A stretch of DNA of 9,593 nucleotides from positions 147,369 through 156,961 of the forward strand of contig WVZH01000432.1 in assembly GCA_011772595.1 (NCBI GenBank), in the 5' to 3' direction. The notes below the pieces were generated by a model, which did no database searches, was not told where the DNA came from, and saw nothing but the letters and a program-made list of their open reading frames with translations. Within the stretch, counting starts at the first letter, position 1, and each line of letters opens with the position of its first letter. Both the position numbers and the translations under genes were made by a program. The DNA is from Anaerolineales bacterium. Its GTDB lineage: Bacteria; Chloroflexota; Anaerolineae; Anaerolineales; E44-bin32. Shown here one piece after another: positions 1 to 6,457 of the stretch.

Positions 1-435
1 GCCGAGTATGTGACCAAGAAGATGCACGAGCGTTTCTCCACCATGGAAGACGAGGAGAAGAAGAAGGCCATCTTTGAGAAGCTCACATCGGGATCTGTGT
101 CGGCCTTTCTTTCTACGGCACCAGTGAACATCGTGGTCTGCGGTAGAAAGAACGTATGGGATCTGCCTTACGATACTGCGGCAGCCATCGAGAACATGTT
201 GCTCATGGTGACAGCACTGGGGCTTGGCGCTTGCTGGGTGATTGCACCTTGCATCGATATCCGCGATGAGGAGCGTTTGAAAGCCATGTTGGATGTCCCT
301 GAGGAGTTCAAGGTGATAAGCATTGTCGCCGTTGGCCATTCAACCCGCTATCCCAAGCCCCGTCCACGGCTCCCGTTGCATCAATTGGTGTACTTGGAAA
401 CATGGGATCAGAAGTATTACGGGGAGGAAGAATGA
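1..435 (+). CDS. Nitroreductase-family flavoprotein, C-terminal part (5' end outside window)
   Basis: The reading frame is open from the first base, so the start lies upstream; the GTG at position 10 is probably internal. About 144 residues are visible. The segment DTAAAIENMLLMVTALGLG, followed by ACWV, matches the FMN-binding helix and strand of nitroreductases, where the usual pattern is A.ENMLLaA..lGLGtCWI. It is followed by a PEEFKVISIVAVGH segment, equivalent to the family's 'P.g.evv.iialGyP' strand. Members of this family use FMN and NAD(P)H or reduced ferredoxin to reduce nitro groups, quinones, enones or other small substrates, and the substrate here cannot be told. The stop codon overlaps the next start (ATGA), so the two genes are translationally coupled. 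The CoA-transferase and ferredoxin genes downstream suggest a redox step in organic-acid metabolism. This role is inferred. Confidence 0.8.
   Translation, partial: AEYVTKKMHERFSTMEDEEKKKAIFEKLTSGSVSAFLSTAPVNIVVCGRKNVWDLPYDTAAAIENMLLMVTALGLGACWVIAPCIDIRDEERLKAMLDVPEEFKVISIVAVGHSTRYPKPRPRLPLHQLVYLETWDQKYYGEEE
421..430 (+). promoter_or_regulatory. Ribosome binding site for the 153-aa gene
   Basis: GGGGAGGAAG lies just before the ATG at 432. It supports that start over the in-frame upstream ATG at 402, which lies well inside the nitroreductase gene. The site itself is within the last codons of the nitroreductase. Confidence 0.6.
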
Positions 436-893
436 CTGGCCAGAGGGTTTCGACAGAATACGCAAACAGCATCATTTTCGATTTGCAGAAAGCATTTTGG
501 GACGAGCGGGGAAAGGGAGCGCGCTTCCGCGTGACCAACGTTGGGCGTGCGTATTTCATGGACAAGTGCTTGCAGCAGATCGAGAAAGACGAGCTTGAGG
601 AGATTGCCGGGACGATCGGAAGGATACTGCAGGAAGAAGGAATCGTGGAGCAGGTTAACCACGAGCAGGAAGAGCAGCTTCTTCGTTTAAGCGTGCAAGG
701 TTGCATGCATCATTCCGTCGAAATGAGGATGCTTGCGCACGGCGTTGAACCCTTCACCTGCATTCCAGCCAATCTCATGGCTTTAGCAATCGAGGATAAG
801 CTGAAACGTCAAGTAGAACTGGCGGAAGTCAGTATCAAGAACGGGACGTGTGAGGTGCTTCTCGTGGTTTTTGAGAAACGCCCGGGCGAATAA
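432..893 (+). CDS. Uncharacterised 153-aa protein coupled to the nitroreductase and CoA-transferase genes
   Basis: I do not recognise this gene with confidence. It starts at an ATG that overlaps the upstream stop (ATGA) and has a strong ribosome binding site. There is no signal peptide or membrane segment. The N-terminal half is charged and probably helical (residues about 5-80). The C-terminal half carries Cys91 followed by His93 and His94, then Cys110 in a PFTCIPANL segment. Next come a helix and a final strand pair ending in NGTC (Cys140) and a hydrophobic VLLVV strand. The layout of a late C..P segment, a helix, then a 'G.C.V..VF' strand loosely recalls the V4R-like small-molecule-binding proteins, but this is a weak resemblance from memory. 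The conserved-looking Cys and His residues could bind a metal or cofactor. Its place between a flavoprotein and a CoA-transferase points to the same pathway. Confidence 0.75.
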   Translation: MTGQRVSTEYANSIIFDLQKAFWDERGKGARFRVTNVGRAYFMDKCLQQIEKDELEEIAGTIGRILQEEGIVEQVNHEQEEQLLRLSVQGCMHHSVEMRMLAHGVEPFTCIPANLMALAIEDKLKRQVELAEVSIKNGTCEVLLVVFEKRPGE

Positions 894-909
894 CGAGTGG
901 GAGGCGCTC

Positions 910-1809
910 ATGGGGAAGGTAGTCTCAATCGCCGAAGCTGTGGCATCCATTCCTGAGGGAGCGCATGTCGCCTTGTCGGGTTTCGCCATCGCTCGATCCG
1001 CGATGGCCTTCGCGCATGAAGTCATCCGTCAAGGGATCAAGGGATTGACGGTTTCACAATGCGTTGCGGCCATGGATGCAGACATTTTAGTTGGCGGTGG
1101 GGCTGTGGAACGGATCATCTATGGGGGTGGCTCACGCGGCCGCTTCGGTCAGCACCACTGCATTAATAGGGGCATCGAGTCAGGGTCACTGATTGCGGAA
1201 GAATACAGCAGCCTCTCGATGGCGTTCCGCTACCTGGCCGGTTCCCTTGGTTTGCCATTCATTCCAATACGATCTCTGCGAGGCTCCGATATCCTTCGAC
1301 GATTGCAGGAGACGTCGCCATCGGAAGTCAGCACCATGGACGACCCCTTCACGGGAGAGAATTGGCTCGTGCTGAAGCCGCTTGTGCCTGACGTTGCGGT
1401 TATCCAGGTCCAGTTGGCAGATTCGGAGGGCAACGCCGTTATCTTTGGTGCTCGTTGGGACAATGAAGAGCAGGCGAAGGCCAGCAAGCGAGTCATGATC
1501 ATCACTGAGCGCCTGGTTGACACGGAGACGATTCGTCGAAGCCCAGAGCAAGTAGTCATTCCTGGGTTCAGGGTCTCCCACGTGGTGCACTTGCCTTTCG
1601 CGGCTCATCCCACCGCCGTATATCACGCTTACGATTACGATGAAGACCACATCAGGCAGTATGCAGAGGCTTCCAAAACACCAGAGGGCTGTCAAAGGTA
1701 CCTCGATGAGTATGTCTATGGCGTCGAAGACCACTGGGGTTACTTGGAGCTGATCGGTGGTGTAAAGCACCTGAACGACCTGACCGCCGATCCGAATCTG
1801 GGTTATTGA
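910..1809 (+). CDS. CoA-transferase alpha subunit, glutaconate CoA-transferase (GctA) type
   Basis: This 299-residue protein belongs to the class I CoA-transferases and resembles Acidaminococcus GctA along its whole length. Visible family features are the N-terminal strand GAHVALSGF (about residues 17-25) and the ALSGF-like glycine loop. Further features are the LGLPFIPIR segment near 114-122, DDPFTGE near 143-149, the PDVAVIQVQ strand near 160, and the 'AHPTAVYHAYDYD' region near 236-248. The ATG at 910 was chosen because GGGAGG lies at 899-904 with a 5-nt spacer and the protein then begins as the family does; the frame extends upstream to 850 but overlaps the previous gene. The enzyme would transfer CoA between acyl-CoA and a free carboxylate as an alpha/beta complex with the next gene, 18 nt downstream. 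The exact substrate is not determinable. The related steroid-pathway IpdA (a hydrolase) has the same fold and is the main alternative. Confidence 0.88.
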   Translation: MGKVVSIAEAVASIPEGAHVALSGFAIARSAMAFAHEVIRQGIKGLTVSQCVAAMDADILVGGGAVERIIYGGGSRGRFGQHHCINRGIESGSLIAEEYSSLSMAFRYLAGSLGLPFIPIRSLRGSDILRRLQETSPSEVSTMDDPFTGENWLVLKPLVPDVAVIQVQLADSEGNAVIFGARWDNEEQAKASKRVMIITERLVDTETIRRSPEQVVIPGFRVSHVVHLPFAAHPTAVYHAYDYDEDHIRQYAEASKTPEGCQRYLDEYVYGVEDHWGYLELIGGVKHLNDLTADPNLGY

Positions 1810-1812
1810 TCC

Positions 1813-1818
1813 GAGAGG
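1813..1818 (+). promoter_or_regulatory. Ribosome binding site deciding the CoA-transferase beta start
   Basis: GAGAGG directly abuts the ATG at 1819, which is too close for initiation there. It lies 9 nt before the in-frame ATG at 1828, so 1828 is the better start. Starting at 1828 also places the predicted catalytic glutamate at residue 54. Confidence 0.5.
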
Positions 1819-1827
1819 ATGGGAACA

Positions 1828-2598
1828 ATGACAAAGGAGCTCGAATACACTCCTTTTGAGTTGATGGCTGTTGCAGGAGCTCGTGAATTGAAAGATGGTG
1901 AGATCGTTGCGGTAGGGCTTGGCCTGCCGATGATCGCATCCTTCCTTGCCAAGAAAACCCATGCGCCGAATATCTCGATCCTTTTTGAGCTTGGTGTGGT
2001 CGATCCAGAGCCCGTTCATACCGGGATAGGTCTCGCCGACCCTCGAGTCTGGTATCGTGCCAAAGTCCTCAGTAGTTTTGTAGACATGCTGGGCACAGTC
2101 TTGCATAAGGGCTTGGTCGATGTGGGGTTCCTGGGTGGTCTCGAAACTGACGCCTATGGCAACCTAAACACGACGTTGATTGGAGACCCGCAGGATAAAT
2201 TTCGCCATTTCACCGGCAGCGGCGGTGCGAACGACCTCGCGTCGAACGCCAACCGTACGATCATCATCATTCGCCATGAGGTGCGCAAGATCAGCGAGGC
2301 TGTGTCCTTTATAACGAGCCCGGGGTATCTTCGAGGAGTGGGGGAGCGTGAGGCTGCGGGGCTTCGGGGAGGGCCCAGCCGTGTGATCACAGACAAGGCA
2401 ATCTTAAACTTTGATCCAACGAGTAAGCGCATGAAACTGGAATCCATTCATCCAGGCACCACATTGGAGGATGTGCTGGCTGCTACTGGTTTCACGCCAA
2501 TCGTGCCTGAGCAAATCCCAACAACGGCGCCCCCAACTCCAGAGCAGGTCAGGGTGATTCGCGAGGAGATCGATCCGGAAGGAATGTACGCGGGATAA
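1828..2598 (+). CDS. CoA-transferase beta subunit, glutaconate CoA-transferase (GctB) type
   Basis: This 256-residue protein is the partner of the preceding alpha subunit. It closely follows the GctB pattern. Near the start is GEIVAVGLGLPMIA (about 24-37), then HAPNISILFELG with Glu54. Glu54 aligns with the catalytic glutamate that forms the glutamyl-CoA thioester in Acidaminococcus GctB. Further on are FLGGLETDAYGNLN (about 124-137), TGSGGANDLAS (about 150-160) and a SPGYLRGVG segment. It ends with an 'REEIDPEGMYAG' tail. Keeping the glutamate favours true transferase activity over the IpdAB-type hydrolase, in which the catalytic residue lies elsewhere. An upstream in-frame ATG at 1819 is possible but poorly spaced from the ribosome binding site. 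The substrate could be glutaconate, another dicarboxylate or an aromatic-pathway intermediate. Confidence 0.9.
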   Translation: MTKELEYTPFELMAVAGARELKDGEIVAVGLGLPMIASFLAKKTHAPNISILFELGVVDPEPVHTGIGLADPRVWYRAKVLSSFVDMLGTVLHKGLVDVGFLGGLETDAYGNLNTTLIGDPQDKFRHFTGSGGANDLASNANRTIIIIRHEVRKISEAVSFITSPGYLRGVGEREAAGLRGGPSRVITDKAILNFDPTSKRMKLESIHPGTTLEDVLAATGFTPIVPEQIPTTAPPTPEQVRVIREEIDPEGMYAG

Positions 2599-2648
2599 GG
2601 CAGGTTTATTTGAACGTATGCCGGCAAAGGTAAAGGACAGAGGTCAAA

Positions 2649-2846
2649 ATGCCATATGTGGTTACTGATGATTGTATTCTTTGTGGAGTTTGTGTTATTG
2701 GATGCCCGTCGGAGGCGGTCAGCGAAGATGAAACCAAATGTTTCATCGATGTGAGTCTATGCATCGAATGCGGGACTTGCGCTGAGAACTGCGTATCAGA
2801 GGCAATCATATTTGTAGAAGAGGAAATTACCGAGACACACGAGTGA
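2649..2846 (+). CDS. 2[4Fe-4S] ferredoxin
   Basis: This 65-residue, acidic, soluble protein carries two complete cluster motifs. The first is Cys9-x2-Cys12-x2-Cys15-x3-Cys19-Pro. The second is Cys38-x2-Cys41-x2-Cys44-x3-Cys48, followed by Val instead of the usual Pro. An additional Cys31 sits between the motifs. The length and spacing are those of clostridial-type low-potential ferredoxins, which carry single electrons between oxidoreductases in the cytoplasm. The start is preceded by ACAGAGG at about 2637-2643. It follows the CoA-transferase by 50 nt in the same direction and is probably the last complete gene of the operon. The nitroreductase-family protein upstream is a possible partner, which is inferred from position only. 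Confidence 0.92.
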   Translation: MPYVVTDDCILCGVCVIGCPSEAVSEDETKCFIDVSLCIECGTCAENCVSEAIIFVEEEITETHE

Positions 2847-2921
2847 ATTTCGCGGGGCGTAATTATCTAGCTTGTTCCTTGGACGACGTTAGGGGGAGAT
2901 ATTCGACTCTCATTATGCCAG

Positions 2922-2956
2922 TGTCGTACACATTGTCATGAGGTATGTGTAGGACA
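2922..2956. repeat. Imperfect inverted repeat, 12-bp arms
   Basis: The arm at 2922-2933 (TGTCGTACACAT) is complementary to the arm at 2945-2956 (ATGTGTAGGACA) at 11 of 12 positions, with an 11-nt loop. The only mismatch is G2926 against G2952. No run of T follows, so it is not a standard intrinsic terminator. It may be an operator, an RNA 3'-end stabiliser, or a relic. It lies 75 nt after the ferredoxin stop. Confidence 0.55.
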
Positions 2957-3160
2957 GGATATGGGTTTTGTGCTTCAAGAATCAAGGGCAAATGGACGGG
3001 AATGCTGCATGTAATGCGGCTCGCCTCTGCCGGATGGAAAGCCGAGCGCCTACAGGCTTCTGAATCGATGCAATCGTGCTATGAGGAAGCAGCTGTGTCT
3101 GATCAAGAAAGCCGCTCGACCTGTCTGTGTCCGCTAGAGTAGGCCAGGCTGATCGCCCAG

Positions 3161-3176
3161 GGGGAGGAGCGTCATG
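3161..3176 (+). promoter_or_regulatory. Orphan strong ribosome binding site and ATG
   Basis: GGGGAGGAG at 3161-3169 is followed, 4 nt later, by an ATG at 3174. The frame from it runs antisense into the end of the HAD-ECH gene and stops after about 40 codons with no recognisable protein sequence. It looks like the beginning of a further gene of the plus-strand operon that has been cut off, but chance cannot be excluded. Confidence 0.35.
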
Positions 3177-3192
3177 GACATCCTGATAAACC

Positions 3193-3231
3193 GAACCCGC
3201 GGCTATTTGTTGAATTCGGGTTTTCTTTTTT
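3193..3231 (+). terminator. Possible intrinsic terminator for plus-strand transcripts
   Basis: AACCCG at 3194-3199 pairs with CGGGTT at 3217-3222, with a possible extra G-T pair outside. The stem is followed by a T tract (TTTTCTTTTTT, 3221-3231). The loop is long (17 nt) and the stem has only four G-C pairs, so it is weak. It overlaps the last codons of the convergent HAD-ECH gene; the T tract is the complement of its Lys and Arg codons. Confidence 0.35.
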
Positions 3232-5224
3232 CCAAGAATGCGGTAACCCCTTCTCTACAATCTTTGGCACAGGAGATATCGCCGGCTCCCAAATAGGCAA
3301 TCTCCAGAGCCTCCGCCAGCGTCTTGGCCGCTGCGGCCTTGTTGATGACCCCCCCGATGATTCCCAGGATATCCTTGCTGAGTGTAAGATCCCCAGCCAT
3401 GGGCGCTTCAGGAACAACGAACGGGGGAATCTCAACCGGCCCCTGGCCGATCCTGGGTATATTCCCCTGGAGCCTATTAACCTCAGCGATGGCTGCATCC
3501 ATCAGATCGGGGAATCTCGACGCAGTTTCTTTCACGATTCCGATTTCCAAGGCCTCTTTAACTGTCATTTTTTCGGCTTTGCCGATCATTGCGTGGAATT
3601 TCTCCGCTGCCTGGGGCCATTTGCGATACGGGATAACGACACCTCCCATGCCGGGTATCATGCCCAAGGTGATCTCCGGAAGCTGCAGAAATGCCTTTTC
3701 CATTGCCACCACGCTGTGGCACCGGATGGCCAGTTCGGTGCCGCCCCCCATGGCAAGCCCGTTGAGAGCCGCAACGACCGGTTTTGTCATCTGGTCGATG
3801 TACTCCAGGACTTTCGAATTTCCGCGCGACAACGCAACACCGGCCGCATGGTTGTCGAAGGTAGCGACAAATCCGCCGATATCGGCGCCGGCGCAAAAGG
3901 CCCTGGGGCCGTAACCGGTGATCACGAATCCTTTCACGGATGGATCTTCTTCACCTTTTTTGAGCTCGGCGAGTATTTCATTGCAGGTGTGGTCGCTCAG
4001 TGCATTGGCCACCTGAGGCCTGCGGATTGTGAGGATGGTTACTCCATCCATCTGGTCGACCAGGATGTCCCGCGGGAAATCGAGATACTCTTCGATGGGT
4101 TTTGTGGGTTGCGGAAAACCGGGGCGCTCGGCATTGAACTTCTGAATAATATTGTTAACCTTTTTAGCGCCAAGATCGGTCATAAGGTCAAGTACGCCTT
4201 TTTTATAGGAGAGGGCGATAATGCTGCCGAAATTAAGATCGGAGCGGGTACCGATATTCCTGTCCACGATGTCGAAGCATTGGGAGAAGACAGATCCTAG
4301 AAAGCGCATCCTGATCCACTCCGCAAGAGCAGGGGGCACTTCGACCTTGGTACCGGGCTTATTGAAAGCCCATTGTTCTATGGACAATAGTATCCGGCTT
4401 GGGGCATAGGCCTCTCTTTCAGCCATTCTGCGGGTTTGGGAGGCGAATGTCAGCGGATTACCACCGCCCACACCCGTCACAAAAAAAGGTCCGGCGCCGA
4501 GAAACTCTTCGCAAACGTAATCGATCTCCTTACTCGTAGCCCGTTCCAGCATCCATACGGCCTCACTCACCCAAGTCTCAAATAAACGGTTCAGAAGAAA
4601 GGAAAAGACACTCCGGGCAACCACCGGCACTTTTCCGGCCTGAGCCAAAAACCAGAGAAGAAAATCGATGACGCTCTTATCCGCACCTTCCCAGCTGATT
4701 ACCTCGACTCCCATGCTACGCCACGCCGGTGCGAAAAAATGGGTAATGGTGGTCCTCTCGGGGTGGCTCAAATGGCTGAAGATCATATCCGCCGTCATGC
4801 CACTGGTGTTGGAAGTTATGATCGTATCCTTTCCGACGATTGATTCGACGTTTGTAAGGATTTTCTTTTTCAGCTCCAGGTTTTCCGTCGCCGCTTCTAT
4901 CACCAGGCCACAGTTTTTAAGGCTATCGTAATCCGTGGTGTATACGATATTACCCAGGATGGGTTCCACCTGCTCGGGGCGCAGCTTTTTTTTCTCTACC
5001 CCTTTTTTTGCATATCCTTCAAACCGTTCCTTTGCTTTCTTGAGAGGTTCTTCAATCACATCCACAAGGTACAGTTTCTTATCCGGGAGGCCGGTCCGTA
5101 AAGAATAGGCGATATCGGGGCCGATATTCCCGGCACCGATCACTGCCATCTCTTCGGGTATCGGCCGGGTGGGACGAATGAGGAAGGGATTATAAAAGCT
5201 TGGGTAGAGGTTGTTTTTCGTCAT
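3203..5224 (-). CDS. Bifunctional 3-hydroxyacyl-CoA dehydrogenase / enoyl-CoA hydratase (HAD-ECH order)
   Basis: This 673-residue fusion carries out two beta-oxidation steps: hydration of enoyl-CoA and NAD-dependent oxidation of 3-hydroxyacyl-CoA. The dehydrogenase comes first. It has GAGNIG (30-35, NAD-binding), SNTSG (138-142), His162 in HFFAP and Glu174 in GVEVI (catalytic dyad), and Asn212 in LNRL. A helical C-terminal dehydrogenase domain follows to about 350. The hydratase domain starts at about 385. It has the oxyanion-hole segments FCAGADI (443-449) and GGGTE (493-497), with catalytic Glu497 and Glu517 spaced 20 residues apart as in rat crotonase (144/164), and ends FLEKRKPEF as crotonases do. 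FadB has the opposite domain order; this order is known from archaeal crotonyl-CoA hydratase/3-hydroxybutyryl-CoA dehydrogenases and some anaerobic bacteria. The start at 5224 has AGGAG at 5232-5236 (7-nt spacer); the frame upstream overlaps the thiolase. HFFAP in place of the usual HFFNP is a small deviation. Confidence 0.92.
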   Translation of the reverse strand: MTKNNLYPSFYNPFLIRPTRPIPEEMAVIGAGNIGPDIAYSLRTGLPDKKLYLVDVIEEPLKKAKERFEGYAKKGVEKKKLRPEQVEPILGNIVYTTDYDSLKNCGLVIEAATENLELKKKILTNVESIVGKDTIITSNTSGMTADMIFSHLSHPERTTITHFFAPAWRSMGVEVISWEGADKSVIDFLLWFLAQAGKVPVVARSVFSFLLNRLFETWVSEAVWMLERATSKEIDYVCEEFLGAGPFFVTGVGGGNPLTFASQTRRMAEREAYAPSRILLSIEQWAFNKPGTKVEVPPALAEWIRMRFLGSVFSQCFDIVDRNIGTRSDLNFGSIIALSYKKGVLDLMTDLGAKKVNNIIQKFNAERPGFPQPTKPIEEYLDFPRDILVDQMDGVTILTIRRPQVANALSDHTCNEILAELKKGEEDPSVKGFVITGYGPRAFCAGADIGGFVATFDNHAAGVALSRGNSKVLEYIDQMTKPVVAALNGLAMGGGTELAIRCHSVVAMEKAFLQLPEITLGMIPGMGGVVIPYRKWPQAAEKFHAMIGKAEKMTVKEALEIGIVKETASRFPDLMDAAIAEVNRLQGNIPRIGQGPVEIPPFVVPEAPMAGDLTLSKDILGIIGGVINKAAAAKTLAEALEIAYLGAGDISCAKDCREGVTAFLEKRKPEFNK

Positions 5225-5231
5225 TGGATGT

Positions 5232-5236
5232 CTCCT
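5232..5236 (-). promoter_or_regulatory. Ribosome binding site deciding the HAD-ECH start
   Basis: AGGAG on the minus strand lies 7 nt before the ATG at 5224-5222. It selects this start over the longer open frame that reaches 5302 inside the thiolase gene. Confidence 0.6.
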
Positions 5237-5253
5237 GCAAATATCATCTGCTC

Positions 5254-6444
5254 TTAATTCACCTTGAAAACCAGGGCGGCTCCTGAATCGCCTGCCGCGC
5301 AACCGGCCACCAGTCCATAACCGCCGCCTTTGAGAACCAGCTCCTCGATCAGTTCAATGGACAACCTCATGACGGTGGGCCCTTGAGGGTGTCCGAAAAT
5401 CAAAGAGCTTCCGTAATTGTTGAATATCTTCTCGTCGATCCCCATCTCTTTTCCCATGACGATATCGTTTACGGAAAACGGATTATGGGTTTTAACCGCC
5501 GCAAGATCGGATACCGCTATGCCCGCCTTTTCCAATGCTCGCGCCGATGCCGGGACTGGCGCCTCGGGCATGTGTGCCTTTTCGGCACGCGCAAATCCAT
5601 AGGAAAGAATTTGGACGGTCACGGACTTGTCGGCGGAAATCTCATCCGCTTTCTCCTTTGTGGTGACGATCATACCGGCATTTCCATCGGCCGCGTGGGT
5701 CTGGGCACCGACGGTCAGGATGGAATCCGGGGAGACCGTTCGCAGCCCTGCTAGGCCCTCGGCGGTACAGGGGATAATCCCTTCATCCTCTTCCACAAGA
5801 ATGGTCTCTTTCTTGGAAAGCCTGACTTCCAGGGGAAGCATATAGCGTTTCTGAAATTTGCGGTCCTCTGCCGTCGACATCGTGTACTTCATATATCGAT
5901 CGAGAACCAGGGCATCGGAATCTTCCCGGGTGATACCGTGCTTCTTAGCGACATTGTTGGCCGTACCCAAGGGGCCGGTCTCGGCAATGGGATCCCAGTT
6001 GAAACCGTCAATCATCCAGCTCTCGTTATGCGGCTTTCCGCCGGGGCCTGAAGGGTTCGGCCAGAGGATGTTCGGGCAATTCGATGTTCGGTCAGCAGTG
6101 GCCACCAATACATTGGTGTTGCTTCCCGCCTCGATGGAAGATGCGGCATAATGGAGAGAAACCGTGGAGGTGAGGCACGCCTGGGCGACTCGGGGACCGC
6201 TAATATTTGGATTGCCCATCAGCGTGGCAAAATGGGGGACATCAAAAAACCACAGCGGTTGGGGAACGGTCGCGCCGTAGACGATACCATCGAAGATATC
6301 AGGCGTGATCCCGCGCAATTCAAAGAACCGTTTCGCCGCGGCAGCTGCCAGCTCCGTGGAATTCTGATTTTGTAGCGACCCCTGCCAACGGCAAAAAGGC
6401 GAGCACCAGTATCCTTTGTAGGGAACATAGGCGTTCTTGAACAT
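5254..6444 (-). CDS. Thiolase (acetyl-CoA acetyltransferase / 3-ketoacyl-CoA thiolase family)
   Basis: This 396-residue protein has the length and catalytic spacing of a thiolase. Cys90 in QACLTS is the acyl-accepting cysteine, His352 lies in the GHPQG motif, and Cys382 in GCAAGDSG is the second active-site cysteine. These correspond to Cys89, His348 and Cys378 of the Zoogloea enzyme. The usual NEAF motif is replaced by NPF (Asn321 kept). The enzyme would cleave 3-ketoacyl-CoA with CoA to release acetyl-CoA, or condense two acetyl-CoA. The ATG at 6444 was chosen because GGAG lies 6 nt before it and the protein then begins as thiolases do; an ATG at 6456 in the same frame has no good ribosome binding site. 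It is followed after 29 nt by the HAD-ECH fusion, so together they form the last three steps of a beta-oxidation cycle. The chain-length preference is unknown. Confidence 0.92.
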   Translation of the reverse strand: MFKNAYVPYKGYWCSPFCRWQGSLQNQNSTELAAAAAKRFFELRGITPDIFDGIVYGATVPQPLWFFDVPHFATLMGNPNISGPRVAQACLTSTVSLHYAASSIEAGSNTNVLVATADRTSNCPNILWPNPSGPGGKPHNESWMIDGFNWDPIAETGPLGTANNVAKKHGITREDSDALVLDRYMKYTMSTAEDRKFQKRYMLPLEVRLSKKETILVEEDEGIIPCTAEGLAGLRTVSPDSILTVGAQTHAADGNAGMIVTTKEKADEISADKSVTVQILSYGFARAEKAHMPEAPVPASARALEKAGIAVSDLAAVKTHNPFSVNDIVMGKEMGIDEKIFNNYGSSLIFGHPQGPTVMRLSIELIEELVLKGGGYGLVAGCAAGDSGAALVFKVN

Positions 6445-6450
6445 TTCCAG

Positions 6451-6454
6451 CTCC
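6451..6454 (-). promoter_or_regulatory. Ribosome binding site for the inner thiolase start
   Basis: GGAG on the minus strand lies 6 nt before the ATG at 6444-6442. The upstream ATG at 6456-6454 overlaps this motif and is itself preceded by a palindrome rather than a purine-rich site. Confidence 0.4.
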
Positions 6455-6457
6455 ATT

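Larger units (their letters stand above)
2847..3202. other. Gap of about 350 nt without a convincing gene
   Basis: I see no coding region with family resemblance here on either strand. A 65-codon frame at 2945-3142 (plus) has no good ribosome binding site and a composition unlike a conserved protein. The region holds an inverted repeat at 2922-2956 and a strong ribosome binding site with an ATG at 3161-3176. It could be a long 3' untranslated region, a decayed gene, or the scar of a rearrangement between the plus-strand operon and the minus-strand operon. Confidence 0.5.

Noticed and set aside
1186..2106. A 306-codon minus-strand frame across the two CoA-transferase genes
   Set aside because: It is antisense to both well-supported subunits and spans their junction, with no family resemblance.
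2945..3142. A 65-codon plus-strand frame in the gap after the ferredoxin
   Set aside because: It lacks a ribosome binding site, starts inside an arm of the inverted repeat, and its translation resembles no known protein.
2847..3202. CRISPR array, tRNA or other structured RNA in the largest gap
   Set aside because: No repeated units with regular spacing and no cloverleaf-like pattern were seen.
3143..4300. A stop-free plus-strand frame of about 385 codons, opposite the HAD-ECH gene
   Set aside because: It is antisense to conserved HAD and ECH motifs, has no recognisable protein sequence and no start signal that fits. It is a by-product of the codon use of the real gene.
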